From JAJRXR01 sp041987545 (GTDB lineage Bacteria; Planctomycetota; Phycisphaerae; Phycisphaerales; UBA1924), in contig JBHIWH010000003.1 in NCBI GenBank assembly GCA_041987545.1, positions 124,001 to 188,000 on the forward strand: a DNA stretch of 64,000 bases, written 5' to 3'. The position numbers and the translations under genes are program-made. Below, piece after piece: positions 32,213 to 41,012 of this stretch; position 1 is the first letter of the stretch, and the number at the start of each line of letters is the position of its first letter. The notes under the pieces were generated by a model. It saw only the letters and a list, made by a program, of their open reading frames with translations, was not told where the DNA came from and did no database searches.

Positions 32213-33325
32213 ATGGGCAGCCCGATCCCGGAGCCGACGCTCCTGCAGCGCGCGGTCATCCACCCGGCGACGTACTACGCGTTCCGGTCGGCGATCGTCG
32301 CGCCCCAGGTCGCGGGCGTGCCCGGCTCGCTGCGGGCGGCCAAGGCGTTCGGCGCCGCCTACGGCAGGGCACGGGCCAACCGCAGGCGCATCGACCGCGC
32401 CATGGGCCACATCGGGCAGGCCTTCCCGGAGATGGACGACCCTGCGCGCGAGCGGATGGCCAAGCGGTCCTACGAGCACCTGTTCGAGCTGGCCGTCGAG
32501 ATGACCGCCTGCCAGCGGCTGCTGACCGAGGACGGCTGGCCCAACCACATCCGCCTGGGCGAGGGGATCAAGAGCGTCTTCGACGAGCTCTTCTCCGGGC
32601 GCCCGCTCATCCTGATCACCGGGCACTGCGGCAACTGGGAGGTGCTCGGCTTCACGCTGGGCATGCTCGGGTTCAGGGTCCACGGCGTCTACCGCCCGCT
32701 GGACGTCCGGCCCATCGACCGGTGGGTGCGCGAGTCGAGGTCCAGGCGGGGGCTGGAGCTGGTGGACAAGTTCGGCGCCGTCCAGCGGATGCCGGAGCTG
32801 ATCAAGTCCGGGGCGGTCGCGTTCGTCGCGGACCAGAACGCGGGCGACCGCGGGATGTTCGTGCCCTACTTCGGGCGGCTGACCTCGACGTACAAGTCGA
32901 TCGGGCTCTTGGCGCTCAAGACCAGGGCGGCGGTGGTCGTGGGCTCGGCCAGGCGCCTGGAGGCGGGGGCGCCGGGGGACCCGATCCGCAAGACCCGGGG
33001 CCTGGACTACGTCATGGACGCCGAGGAGGTCATCGAGCCGGAGGAGTACGAGGCCCAGCCGGACCCGCTGTACTACCTGACGGCCAAGTACCGGCTGGCG
33101 CTGGAGCGGATCGTCCGCAGGGCGCCGGAACAGTACCTGTGGATGCACCGAATGTGGAAGAGCCGCCCGCGGCACGAGAAGAGCGACCAGCCCTTCCCGA
33201 AGGCCATGAGGGAGAAGCTGGCGGCCCTGCCCTGGCTCACGGACGAGGACGTGGAGAGGCTGGTGGATCGGTCCGACCGGGACCGGGCTTTTCTGCGAGA
33301 GCACAACCTGACTCGCCTGCCGTAG
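32213..33325 (+). CDS. LpxL/HtrB-type lysophospholipid or lipid A acyltransferase
   Basis: A 370-residue protein of the lysophospholipid acyltransferase family. The catalytic block is G-H-C-G-N-W-E (Hx4E) preceded by ILITG and followed by FRVHGVYRPLD; F-V-A-D-Q-N-A-G-D-R-G and VPYFGRLTSTYKS continue the LpxL profile. Known family members attach secondary acyl chains to lipid A at the cytoplasmic face of the inner membrane. No lipid A early genes are in view, so the acceptor is inferred. GGGGG precedes the ATG at 32213, and it is close enough to the upstream gene to share its message. Confidence 0.85.
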   Translation: MGSPIPEPTLLQRAVIHPATYYAFRSAIVAPQVAGVPGSLRAAKAFGAAYGRARANRRRIDRAMGHIGQAFPEMDDPARERMAKRSYEHLFELAVEMTACQRLLTEDGWPNHIRLGEGIKSVFDELFSGRPLILITGHCGNWEVLGFTLGMLGFRVHGVYRPLDVRPIDRWVRESRSRRGLELVDKFGAVQRMPELIKSGAVAFVADQNAGDRGMFVPYFGRLTSTYKSIGLLALKTRAAVVVGSARRLEAGAPGDPIRKTRGLDYVMDAEEVIEPEEYEAQPDPLYYLTAKYRLALERIVRRAPEQYLWMHRMWKSRPRHEKSDQPFPKAMREKLAALPWLTDEDVERLVDRSDRDRAFLREHNLTRLP

Positions 33326-33346
33326 GGGGCGCCGCGAGCATCCACG

Positions 33347-33375
33347 TTGCCGGCGCGCGCGGCCCATGGGATACT
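33347..33375 (+). promoter_or_regulatory. Promoter of the single-domain response regulator
   Basis: TTGCCG (33347-33352), a 17-base spacer, and GATACT (33370-33375). The predicted start is near 33382, just after the first in-frame ATG. Confidence 0.6.
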
Positions 33376-33409
33376 CGCGATGAGCACAAACACCGGGGAG
33401 ACGACGACC

Positions 33410-33811
33410 ATGACCGAGCAGGGCGGCAGGCTGGAGGACGTCCGCGTCCTGATCGTGGACGACGACCGGGACGTGCTCGAATCGATCGACGCGGCGTTCC
33501 AGGCCGAGGGCGCGCTGACGATGGTCGCGATGGACGGCGACGAGGCCGTCAAGATCTGCCACGAGGACCCGCCCGAGCTGGTCGTGCTCGACGTCATGCT
33601 CCCCAAGCGTTCGGGCTTCCTGGCGCTCGAGAAGATCAAGGGCCGCGAGGACTCGCCGATCGTGATCATGGTGACGGCCAACGAGGGGCGGCGGCACCAG
33701 GCCTACGCCGAGAGCCTGGGCGTGGACGACTACCTGCTCAAGCCGGTCCCGCTGAGCCGCCTGCTGGACGTCGCGATCGAGCTGCTCGAGAAGCAGGGCG
33801 AGGAGGCCTGA
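33410..33811 (+). CDS. Single-domain response regulator (CheY-like receiver)
   Basis: A 133-residue receiver: acidic pocket in VLIVDDDRD, phospho-acceptor Asp61 in L-V-V-L-D-V-M-L-P, Thr in VIMVTANEG, and Lys in YLLKPVP. There is no output domain, so it works through partner proteins. Start: ATG 33410 has GGGGAG at 33395-33400 and lies on the predicted transcript; ATG 33380 is in frame but sits on or before the predicted transcription start. No kinase is next to it; the HDOD kinase at 57.9 kb is 24 kb away. Confidence 0.9.
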   Translation: MTEQGGRLEDVRVLIVDDDRDVLESIDAAFQAEGALTMVAMDGDEAVKICHEDPPELVVLDVMLPKRSGFLALEKIKGREDSPIVIMVTANEGRRHQAYAESLGVDDYLLKPVPLSRLLDVAIELLEKQGEEA

Positions 33812-33864
33812 GGGGGCTGATCGCCCCGGGCCCCGACCGCTGCGCACGCGCGGGCCGGGGCGGC

Positions 33865-33870
33865 AACAAT
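33865..33870 (+). promoter_or_regulatory. -10 element of the 33879 gene, leaderless type
   Basis: AACAAT followed by eight bases and GTG 33879, with no Shine-Dalgarno. Confidence 0.4.
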
Positions 33871-33878
33871 GCCCCCTC

Positions 33879-34214
33879 GTGGCCAGACGCAAGAAGCGAC
33901 AGCTCGTGTTCCTCAAGCCCAACGACCCCGATGACATCTCGGCGGGGTACGCGCCCCTGGGCTCGCTGGCCGACTTCGAGGCGGCGCTGGCGCCCTTCAA
34001 CACCGCGCCCGACGGCTCGGACGGGCGGTCGATGGGGACCAGGTTCCTGTACGGCCCCGGGATCGTCGTCGAGGTCCCGACGGGTCAGGACGTCGTGAAC
34101 CAGGCGCTGGTGACGGTGCTGGACGACGACTTCGCCCTGCCCGTGCTGATGCGGATCTGCCGCGAGAACGCCTGGAAGATGCAGGACACCGAATCGGGAC
34201 AGATGTTCGGGTAG
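33879..34214 (+). CDS. Conserved-looking small protein of unknown function
   Basis: A 111-residue soluble protein beginning V-A-R-R-K-K-R-Q-L-V-F-L-K-P, then a mixed alpha/beta sequence (GYAPLGSLADFEAALAPFNTAP ... TRFLYGPGIVVEVPT ... VLMRICRENAWKMQD). No domain recognised. The KKRQ start is basic, but there is no clear nucleic-acid motif. It could be a ligand-binding or adaptor protein; its neighbours (receiver upstream, FmdB-like downstream) do not settle its role. Confidence 0.65.
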   Translation: MARRKKRQLVFLKPNDPDDISAGYAPLGSLADFEAALAPFNTAPDGSDGRSMGTRFLYGPGIVVEVPTGQDVVNQALVTVLDDDFALPVLMRICRENAWKMQDTESGQMFG

Positions 34215-34231
34215 GGCCTGTTTTCGGCCGA

Positions 34232-34237
34232 TAGGAT
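34232..34237 (+). promoter_or_regulatory. -10 element of the FmdB-like gene, leaderless type
   Basis: TAGGAT, five bases, ATG 34243; no Shine-Dalgarno. Confidence 0.45.
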
Positions 34238-34242
34238 CGGTC

Positions 34243-34539
34243 ATGCCCACGTACGTCTACGAGTACCTGGACGAGAGCGGCGAGGGGACGGGCGAGTGCT
34301 TCGAGCTCGTCGAGCCCATCTCCGCCGACGCGCTGACCGAGCACGAGGGGCGGCCCGTGCACCGCGTGCCCCAGGCGCCCAACATCGCCGGCAAGTGGTC
34401 GGACATGAAGTCCAAGAGCGCGATGAGCAACGAGAACCTGGAGCGCCTCGGCTTCACGAAGTACCAGAAGAACTCGGACGGCGGGATGTCCCGCGTCGCG
34501 GGCAAGGAAGGCCCCAAGGACATCTCGCTCAACGACTGA
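34243..34539 (+). CDS. FmdB-like small protein lacking the zinc-ribbon cysteines
   Basis: A 98-residue protein. The opening M-P-T-Y-V-Y-E-Y, a later C-F-E-L-V-E-P-I-S-A-D-A-L-T-E-H, and R-P-V-H-R-V match the FmdB zinc-ribbon family (MPTYEYEC..CG..FE), but only one Cys remains, so it cannot form a four-Cys zinc site. FmdB-type proteins are often annotated as transcriptional regulators with thin experimental support. The C-terminal half (SDMKSKSAMSNENLERLGF...) is polar and likely flexible. The start is fixed by homology. Confidence 0.6.
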   Translation: MPTYVYEYLDESGEGTGECFELVEPISADALTEHEGRPVHRVPQAPNIAGKWSDMKSKSAMSNENLERLGFTKYQKNSDGGMSRVAGKEGPKDISLND

Positions 34540-34545
34540 CCTGGC

Positions 34546-35964
34546 TCAGTCGTCGGCGCCTCGGTCCGCCCACTCGCGCGGGCGGATGCTCGGGCAGAGC
34601 GTGAGCAGCACGACGAGCAGGACGGCGGACTGCACGCTCAGGTGGGCCGCGTCGAACATCGCCGCCATCGCCAGGCCGATCAGCGCGAACGCCGGGCCGA
34701 CGTCGTACGAGCCGAGTTCGACCGCGCGCCACGCGCCCAGCCCGCCCCGCGTGAACGCGCCGACGGTCGCAAAGGCCAGCGCTCCTAGCGCCAGCGCGAG
34801 GCCGACCAGGCCGGTCGTGGCGGCGATGTGCAGGTACGCGTTGTGCGCGTGGTCGTGGACGGGGCGCTGGCCCGGGTCGCCGTCGAGGTCCTCGATCTCG
34901 TCGATCACCCACGCGCGGTACCCGCCCAGGCCGACGCCCGAGACCGGGTGCTCGCGGACGGCAGCGATCGCCCAGCCGGCCATGAGCAGGCGGGCGCCGG
35001 TGTCCGAGTCGTAGTCGCCCCCCTCGACCGCCCGGCTCAGGTCGGCCCGGGCCCGCTGCACGCGTGTCGAGACCAGGTCGCCCGCGAGCAGCCAGCCCAG
35101 GGCCGCCACGACGAGGGCGACGACGAGCGGGACCGCCAGCGACCGGAGCCCGGCCCGGCCGCGTCCGAGCGCTCTCACCGCGGCGACGATGAGCACGAGC
35201 AGCACGAGCCCGGCGGCGGCGATCCAGGCGCCCCGCGAGCCTGTCGCCAGCACGCCGAACGCGGCCAGAGCCGCGCCCGCCAGCGCGACGAGCCGCACCC
35301 GTCCGCGTCCCATGACGGCCGCCGGCAGGTGCAGGCCCAGCACCGCCGTCAGCAGTGTCCCGCCCACGACCGGGTCCCACCAGACCGAGTTCCGCCCCTC
35401 CCACCGGTCCCAGGGCGACCAGCCGAGGCCGAGACGGGCGTCGATCGCGTGGGCGACCTGCAGCAGGTTCCCGACGGCGAAGCCGACCGCCAGCGCCGCG
35501 ATCAGCCACCGCCGATGCTCGAGGATCGGCCAGAGCATCATGCCGACGGACAGCGCGCGCACCATCGCCAGCTCGTCGAGCCCGTGCGGCACATCCGGCG
35601 ACCAGAGCAGCGACGCGCCCGCCCAGGCGAGGTACCCGAGGCAGCAGACGCTCGCCGGCTGCTGGAAGAGCGAGACGAGCGAGCGCCACGTGTTACCGAG
35701 CCGGATGAGGGAGTACACGGCGAGCGGCGCGAAGCCGATCTCGGCCGCGGTGTTGGTCGTGGTCAGGACCAGCAGCGCCACGACGGCGAAGAGCGTGTGC
35801 AGGCGGACGCCGATCTCGTCCCGCTCGTGCTGTCGGGCGAAGGCGGCGGCGACCCGGCCCCGATCGATCCAGGGCGCCCGGAACAGCCGATAGAGGGCCG
35901 AGAGCCGGCCCCGCCGCGAATCGGCTGGTGTTTCGGGCCCTGGTTGGTATCGTGGCTCTGGCAT
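34546..35964 (-). CDS. O-antigen ligase-like polytopic membrane protein
   Basis: A 472-residue protein with about a dozen hydrophobic segments and a large external loop in the second half (HDHAHNAYLHIAATTGLVG), the Wzy/WaaL O-antigen ligase hallmark, including the H-N-x-Y/L-H motif. Such proteins join or polymerise surface polysaccharides at the outer face of the inner membrane. An ORF extension to 36135 is Pro/Arg-rich and excluded; M at 35964 is the first sensible start. The nearby acyltransferase and GT2 genes suggest surface-glycan work, but the genes are not in one cluster. Confidence 0.75.
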   Translation of the reverse strand: MPEPRYQPGPETPADSRRGRLSALYRLFRAPWIDRGRVAAAFARQHERDEIGVRLHTLFAVVALLVLTTTNTAAEIGFAPLAVYSLIRLGNTWRSLVSLFQQPASVCCLGYLAWAGASLLWSPDVPHGLDELAMVRALSVGMMLWPILEHRRWLIAALAVGFAVGNLLQVAHAIDARLGLGWSPWDRWEGRNSVWWDPVVGGTLLTAVLGLHLPAAVMGRGRVRLVALAGAALAAFGVLATGSRGAWIAAAGLVLLVLIVAAVRALGRGRAGLRSLAVPLVVALVVAALGWLLAGDLVSTRVQRARADLSRAVEGGDYDSDTGARLLMAGWAIAAVREHPVSGVGLGGYRAWVIDEIEDLDGDPGQRPVHDHAHNAYLHIAATTGLVGLALALGALAFATVGAFTRGGLGAWRAVELGSYDVGPAFALIGLAMAAMFDAAHLSVQSAVLLVVLLTLCPSIRPREWADRGADD

Positions 35965-36138
35965 CGGGGGCGGGCATGATCCGGCCCCCCGCCCCGCCGG
36001 GCAACCGGGCCCCGCCCGGGGCCGCAACGGGCGTGTCACAGCCCGCCCGGGGTGAACCCGGCGCCCCCGAACCCCGAACAATGTGGGGGGTAGACGGGGT
36101 TGGTCTCGGGGGCGGGACGAGTCTTTGGGAGGCAAGCG

Positions 36139-37914
36139 ATGACGGACATCCAGCGAGTGCTCCGGGCCGCGGCCGGTCGGCTGTTCCTCGCCGACCTCCT
36201 CAAGACGCTGACCGTCACGCTGACGCTGGCGTTGTTCGTGCTGGTCCTGCTGCGCATCGCCCAGAAGCTGGCGCCGATCGAGTTCTCGTGGCTCTGGGTG
36301 GCGGTCGGGGCGGGCGCGGGCGCGTTCGTGCTGGCGCTGGTCTGGAGCGCGTCGCGCCGGGCGCGTGGCATTGATGTCGCGCGCGAGGTCGACGAGCGGG
36401 CGGGCCTGCGCGAGTCGATCTCGACGGCGTTGTGCGTCGAGAAGGACGAGGGCGCCTGGTCGCGCGCGATCGTCGAGCAGGCGGGCGAGAAAGCGCGGGG
36501 CGTCAACGTCCGCGAAGCGATCCCGGTGACGACGCCCAGGCTGTGGCCGGCGGTGCTCGCGGGGGCGATCGCGCTGGCGTGCGTCTGGTGGCTGCCCAGC
36601 TACGACCTGGCGGGGTTGTTCGAGCGCAAGCAGGCCGAGGAGGCCCAGCAGCGCGAGATCCGCGAGGTGCTGGGCGAGGTCAAGTCGGGCCAGAAGCGGC
36701 TCGAGGAGATCCTGTCGCAGACGGACGTGAAGGTGGACGAGGACGAGCCGGACGCCGAGGCGGGCGACGCGGACGCGGTGGACGCGACGCGGGCCGACGA
36801 GCTCAAGCGCCAGGCGATCAAGAAGCTGACGAACCTGTCAGACCGGATCAAGAAGGCGCAGGACTCGGACGAGGCGAGGAAGATGGAGGCGCTGCGGCAG
36901 GCGCTGACCAAGCTGCGCGAGCCGACCGAGTCGCCCGCGACCGAGTTCTCGCGGCAGCTTGCCCGCGGCAACTTCTCGGATGCGAAGGAGGAGCTGGAGA
37001 AGCTCGCCGAGCAGCTGAGCGCCGACGAGCTGAGCGAGCCGGAGAAGAAGGCGATCAAGCAGCAGCTCCAGAAACTGGGCGAGCAGATGCAGCAGCTGGC
37101 CGAGGCCCGCGAGGCGCTCGAGCAGCAGCTCCAGCAGGCGGGGATGAGCGAGCAACAGGCCGAGCAGGCCGCCCGCGATCCGTCGCAGCTCGAGCAGATG
37201 CTCCAGGACATGCCCGGCATCCCGTCGGACCTGGCCCAGCAGCTCCGCCAGAGCGCCGAGGCCCAGCAGAGCGCGAGCGAGTCGCTGCAGTCGATGTCCC
37301 AGGCGATGCAGCAGATGGCCGAGAACATGTCCCAGGAGGGCATGAGCCAGCAGGCGCAGGACGCGATGCAGTCGATGAGCGACCAGCTCTCGCAGATGGA
37401 GATGAGCCAGGCCGAGTCCGAGTCCTTCGAGTCGGCGATGCGCGAGATCGAGGACCAGCTCTCGCAGATGGGCGAGAACCAGTGCCCCGACGGCTCGTGC
37501 TCGGGCGATTGCGCCAGCGGGGACTGCGACGGCCAGGGCAAGTGGGGCGAGGGCGACTCGAGCATGGCCCAGAAGCAGGGCTCGGGCGGGCCGGGGCAGG
37601 GCGAGGGCAAGCCGAGCCCCGACGCTCAGGCGGTCGACTACATGCTCGAGAAGCAGAAGGAGAAGGTCTTCAACCAGGGCGGGCCGACGATCGGCTCGAC
37701 GCTGGTGTTTGGCGACCAGATCCGGGGCGAGTCGGTGGCGCAGTTCGAGGCGGCGACGACCGCCGCCCGCGCCGAGGCCGCCGAGGCCATTGAGACCAGG
37801 CGCATCCCCCGCGAGTACGAGAAGGCGATCCAGCACTACTTCGGGCGCCTCGAGGCCCGGGCCAAGGCCAAGCGCGCCGGCGGGGAATCGTCCGATTCGT
37901 CCGGCGACGACTGA
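36139..37914 (+). CDS. Two-helix membrane protein with a long Gln/Met-rich coiled-coil domain
   Basis: A 591-residue protein: two hydrophobic helices (about 23-43 and 51-73), a third near 136-153, then a soluble section of over 400 residues dominated by E/K/Q coiled coil (about 165-420) that becomes Gln/Ser/Met-rich (QSMSQAMQQMAENMSQEGMS, about 385-430), a small Cys cluster (C-P-D-G-S-C-S-G-D-C-A-S-G-D-C, about 455-470) and a Gly-rich linker. The architecture resembles the DUF4175-type membrane proteins found next to MoxR/BatA genes, though those partners are not here. GGGAGG (36127-36132) sets the ATG. Function unknown. Confidence 0.7.
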   Translation: MTDIQRVLRAAAGRLFLADLLKTLTVTLTLALFVLVLLRIAQKLAPIEFSWLWVAVGAGAGAFVLALVWSASRRARGIDVAREVDERAGLRESISTALCVEKDEGAWSRAIVEQAGEKARGVNVREAIPVTTPRLWPAVLAGAIALACVWWLPSYDLAGLFERKQAEEAQQREIREVLGEVKSGQKRLEEILSQTDVKVDEDEPDAEAGDADAVDATRADELKRQAIKKLTNLSDRIKKAQDSDEARKMEALRQALTKLREPTESPATEFSRQLARGNFSDAKEELEKLAEQLSADELSEPEKKAIKQQLQKLGEQMQQLAEAREALEQQLQQAGMSEQQAEQAARDPSQLEQMLQDMPGIPSDLAQQLRQSAEAQQSASESLQSMSQAMQQMAENMSQEGMSQQAQDAMQSMSDQLSQMEMSQAESESFESAMREIEDQLSQMGENQCPDGSCSGDCASGDCDGQGKWGEGDSSMAQKQGSGGPGQGEGKPSPDAQAVDYMLEKQKEKVFNQGGPTIGSTLVFGDQIRGESVAQFEAATTAARAEAAEAIETRRIPREYEKAIQHYFGRLEARAKAKRAGGESSDSSGDD

Positions 37915-37927
37915 TCCCGCCCGCCCG

Positions 37928-37933
37928 TACGCT
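37928..37933 (+). promoter_or_regulatory. -10-like element of the binding-protein gene, leaderless type
   Basis: TACGCT, six bases, ATG 37940. Confidence 0.4.
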
Positions 37934-37939
37934 CAACGC

Positions 37940-39016
37940 ATGAACAGACTCACGACGCTGCTCGGGGTGGCCGCGCTGGCGGCGCCGGTCCTCGCGTTGC
38001 TTGCCTCGTGCGCCGACGACGACGGAGACGACGGCCCGCGGGGCGAGGTCGTGCTGTACTCCTCGGTCGACGACGCGCTGCTGCGCGAAGTCGTAGACCT
38101 GTACGAACGGGAGACGGGCGTCCGCGTGCTGCTCGTGGGCGACACCGAGGCGACCAAGACGACGGGCCTTGTCCAACGGCTGATCGCCGAGAAGGGCTCG
38201 CCCGGGGCCGATGTCTGGTGGTCGTCCGAGCCCTTCGGCACGATCCTGCTCTCAGAGGAGGGCGTCCTGGAGCCGTACACGAGCGAGCGGGCCGAGGGGC
38301 ACTTCAGGGACGCGGGCGAGGGCGGCTGGCCCGCGGACCTCCGGGGCGCGGGCGGCGACTGGTACGCCTTCGCCCAGCGGGCCCGCGTGATCGTCTACAG
38401 CACGCAGCGCGTGCAGGACCCGCCCCGAACCCTGGCCGCCCTGGGCGAGCCCGAGTGGACGGGCCGCGTGGGCATGGCCCGCCCGCAGTTCGGCACGACG
38501 CGCGGGCACGTGGGCGCGCTGCTGCACCTCTGGGGCCAGAAGAACTACCAGTCGTGGCTGCTCGGGCTCGAGTACCGGCGCGTGCGGCTGTACGACGGCA
38601 ACGCCTCGGTCGTCCGCGCGATCGCCCAGGGCGAGATCGACGTCGGGCTGACCGACACCGACGACGTCTGGGCGGGTCAGCGCAACGGCTGGGCCGTAGA
38701 TTTGGTCTACGAGGCCGACGACCTCGAAGCGGGCCAGGGGGGCCTGCCCTCCCCGGGCGCGATGGTCGTGCCCAACACGCTCGCCCTGGTCGCGGGCGGG
38801 CCGAACCCGGATCAGGGCCGGGCGTTGATCGACTTCCTGCTCAGTCCGCGGGTCGAGTCGATGATCGCGGCCAGCGATTCGGGCAACGTGCCCGTGATCC
38901 CAGGCGCGGCGGCGGCGCCAGGGCGCGAGATCGAGAACCCGTGGCGCCCCGACCTCCGGGCGGTCGCGGCGGAGGTGGACCGGGCCGTCCGCCTCTTCGA
39001 GCAGCAGATCGACTAG
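37940..39016 (+). CDS. Iron(III)-type ABC transporter substrate-binding lipoprotein
   Basis: A 358-residue protein with a lipoprotein signal ending L-L-A-S-C. The mature protein follows the FutA/FbpA pattern: E-V-V-L-Y-S-S-V-D-D-A-L at the start, G-A-D-V-W-W-S-S-E near 85, WTGRVGMARPQFGTTRGH and a D-V-G-L-T-D-T-D-D segment. Known relatives bind ferric iron in the periplasm and hand it to a FbpBC permease, which is not adjacent, so this is an orphan binding protein or its transporter is elsewhere. A polysaccharide or thiamine ligand is possible for the wider family. Confidence 0.8.
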   Translation: MNRLTTLLGVAALAAPVLALLASCADDDGDDGPRGEVVLYSSVDDALLREVVDLYERETGVRVLLVGDTEATKTTGLVQRLIAEKGSPGADVWWSSEPFGTILLSEEGVLEPYTSERAEGHFRDAGEGGWPADLRGAGGDWYAFAQRARVIVYSTQRVQDPPRTLAALGEPEWTGRVGMARPQFGTTRGHVGALLHLWGQKNYQSWLLGLEYRRVRLYDGNASVVRAIAQGEIDVGLTDTDDVWAGQRNGWAVDLVYEADDLEAGQGGLPSPGAMVVPNTLALVAGGPNPDQGRALIDFLLSPRVESMIAASDSGNVPVIPGAAAAPGREIENPWRPDLRAVAAEVDRAVRLFEQQID

Positions 39017-39027
39017 CCGCATCTCTC

Positions 39028-39050
39028 GGGCCCGCGGCGGCCGCGGGCCC
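39028..39050 (+). terminator. Strong GC hairpin after the binding-protein gene
   Basis: GGGCCCGCGG / CCGCGGGCCC, a perfect 10-bp stem with a three-base loop, twelve bases past the stop. No U-tract; it also lies just upstream of the next gene's -10. Confidence 0.5.
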
Positions 39051-39059
39051 CTGCAACCC

Positions 39060-39065
39060 TAGAAT
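39060..39065 (+). promoter_or_regulatory. -10 element of the M20 amidohydrolase gene, leaderless type
   Basis: TAGAAT, eight bases (CACCTCCT), ATG 39074. The gap is pyrimidine-rich and contains no Shine-Dalgarno. Confidence 0.5.
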
Positions 39066-39073
39066 CACCTCCT

Positions 39074-40294
39074 ATGCCCCAAAGCCCGAGCCGTGAGACC
39101 GCCGACCAACTCCGAGGGCTGATCGACGAGCGATGCGCGTCGCTCGTGGCGATCCGCCACGACCTTCACGCCCACCCCGAACTCGGCTACGAGGAGCGCC
39201 GGACATCGGGCGTCGTGGTTGACGAGCTGGAGCGGCTGGGGATCGAGTTCAAGGCGGGCATGGCCGGGGGGACGGGTGTGCTCGCCCACCTGCCGGCGAC
39301 GGTGGACGACCCCGGCCCGTGCGTGGGGTTGCGGGCGGACATGGACGCGCTGCCGATCGTCGAGAACACGGGCAAGCCGTACGCCTCGACCAACCCGGGC
39401 GTGATGCACGCGTGCGGGCACGACGGGCACACGACGATGCTGCTGGGGGCGGCGGGTGTGCTTTCGTCGCTCGAGAGCAGGCCGAACCCGGTCACGCTGA
39501 TCTTCCAGCCCGCCGAGGAGGGGGGCGCCGGCGGGCAGCGGATGTGCGACGAGGGCGCGCTGCGTGGCGCCGACGCGGGGGGCCTGGGCCCGCCCGTGAC
39601 GCGGGCGTTCGCGCTGCACGGCTACCCGGCGCTGGAGCTGGGCCAGGTCGGCACGCGCCCGGGCCCGCTGCTCGCCTCGACCGACGAGCTGGACGTGGTG
39701 ATCCGTGGCAGGCAGGCGCACGCGGCGTACCCGCACCAGGGGGCGGACCCGATCGTCGCCGCCTCGCACGTGATCGCAGCGCTGCAGACCGTCGCCAGCC
39801 GCAACGTCGCGCCGTACGACTCGGTCGCCGTCACGATCGGCGTGGTCAACGCGGGCAGTGCGCGCAACGTGATCCCCTCGGAGCTGACGCTCTCGGGGAC
39901 GGTCCGCACGATCCGGGAGGAGACGAGGGCGCTGGTCCGCGCGCGGGTGCCCGAGATCATCGAGAGGGCGGCGCAGGCCCTGGGCTGCCACGCCGAGGTG
40001 ACGCTCCGGGAGGGCTACCCCGTGACGCGGAACGACCCGGAGCAGACGGGCGCGATGCTCGCCGCCGCCCGGGGGGTGTTCGGCGAGGACCGGGCCATCG
40101 TCCTCGACCACCCGTCGATGGGCGGGGAGGATTTTTCGTTCTATGGCCTGCACGTGCCGGCGTGCTTCGCGTTCCTGGGCGTGCGGCCCGCGGGCCAGGC
40201 GACGGCGCCGCAGCTGCACCAGCCCGAGTTCGACTTCAACGACGACGCGATCCCGGGCGGGGTGGAGCTCCTGTGCCGCCTGGCGCTGTCCTGA
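39074..40294 (+). CDS. M20 family amidohydrolase (aminoacylase/hippurate hydrolase type)
   Basis: A 406-residue metallo-amidohydrolase. Metal-site blocks: DLHAHPELGYEE, GLRADMDALPI, M-H-A-C-G-H-D-G-H, FQPAEEGGAGG (catalytic Glu), and H-P-S-M-G-G-E-D-F near the end. These are those of the AmhX/HipO branch that hydrolyses N-acyl amino acids; N-acetyl-diaminopimelate deacetylase is a related possibility. Cytoplasmic, no signal peptide. Alone in its transcription unit, with a terminator candidate after it. Confidence 0.9.
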   Translation: MPQSPSRETADQLRGLIDERCASLVAIRHDLHAHPELGYEERRTSGVVVDELERLGIEFKAGMAGGTGVLAHLPATVDDPGPCVGLRADMDALPIVENTGKPYASTNPGVMHACGHDGHTTMLLGAAGVLSSLESRPNPVTLIFQPAEEGGAGGQRMCDEGALRGADAGGLGPPVTRAFALHGYPALELGQVGTRPGPLLASTDELDVVIRGRQAHAAYPHQGADPIVAASHVIAALQTVASRNVAPYDSVAVTIGVVNAGSARNVIPSELTLSGTVRTIREETRALVRARVPEIIERAAQALGCHAEVTLREGYPVTRNDPEQTGAMLAAARGVFGEDRAIVLDHPSMGGEDFSFYGLHVPACFAFLGVRPAGQATAPQLHQPEFDFNDDAIPGGVELLCRLALS

Positions 40295-40295
40295 G

Positions 40296-40332
40296 GCCCG
40301 GGGCGGGGATCGCCGATTCTCGGGCGTTTTTT
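40296..40332 (+). terminator. Terminator candidate after the amidohydrolase gene
   Basis: GCCCG (40296-40300) can pair with CGGGC (40321-40325), and T6 follows at 40327-40332. The CGGGCGTT also pairs with AACGCCCG (40338-40345), an alternative 8-bp hairpin that holds the T-run in its loop. Confidence 0.5.
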
Positions 40333-40465
40333 GGGCGAACGCCCGGGCGGGCTGGCGCGTAGGTGAGGTCTGTCCCGGCTGCGGCGCGGCGCAAAGCCCG
40401 CGCTGGGGTGGGCGGGGCATCGACCCTAAAGTGGCCCCGGCCCCTGGGCCGACGGGAGGCGAACC

Positions 40466-40945
40466 ATGAAGCGGACAACAGCCGTCGCAGTGTGTGTGTT
40501 GCTTGCGGGGACCGCGGTCCTCTCCGGCTGCCGCGTCGAGCGGACCCGGGGCCAGCGGTCCAGGGCCCGCGAGATCCAGGGTGTGCTCAACTCCGAGGCG
40601 GCCCGCCTGGCCGGCCAGGGCATGATCGCCCAGGAGGACTTCGAGCGCATCGTGGGCCACTACCAGGACCTGACGCTGGCCGTCATCCGGTCGGCCGAGG
40701 CCAGGCCCATCCGCGTCCAGGACGCGGAGGACGAGCTCAACCGCCTGGCGGCGGAGGTCAAGGACCTCGAGGCCTACCAGCAGCGCTCGGACCGGGCGCA
40801 GCGCGATTTCGAGCACGCCATGGACCGGGGCGAGATGGCGCCCTGGAAGCAGTGGCGTGGTCGCCGCCTGGTCCGCGAGCGCCGCAAGGCGTTGATCGAG
40901 CAGGAGAAGGAAGAGCAGATGTCCGTCGAGGACGGCGACTCCTGA
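40466..40945 (+). CDS. Small helical lipoprotein of unknown function
   Basis: A 159-residue lipoprotein: signal MKRTTAVAVCVLLAGTAV with lipobox L-S-G-C, then an almost fully helical, charged mature part (RAREIQGVLNSEAARLAGQ ... AEDELNRLAAEVKDLEAYQQ ... LVRERRKALIEQEKEEQM). No family recognised. GGGAGG precedes the ATG and a TAAAGT at 40427-40432 may be its -10. The next gene (uvrC) has its own -10. Confidence 0.75.
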   Translation: MKRTTAVAVCVLLAGTAVLSGCRVERTRGQRSRAREIQGVLNSEAARLAGQGMIAQEDFERIVGHYQDLTLAVIRSAEARPIRVQDAEDELNRLAAEVKDLEAYQQRSDRAQRDFEHAMDRGEMAPWKQWRGRRLVRERRKALIEQEKEEQMSVEDGDS

Positions 40946-41000
40946 CCTGGCCGAAGGCCCTGTCGATTCTCTGAGCACAAAGCCCACGCGGGGCGGGAGA

Positions 41001-41006
41001 TAGAAT
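41001..41006 (+). promoter_or_regulatory. -10 element of uvrC, leaderless type
   Basis: TAGAAT, six bases (CCCGCC), GTG 41013. Confidence 0.5.
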
Positions 41007-41012
41007 CCCGCC

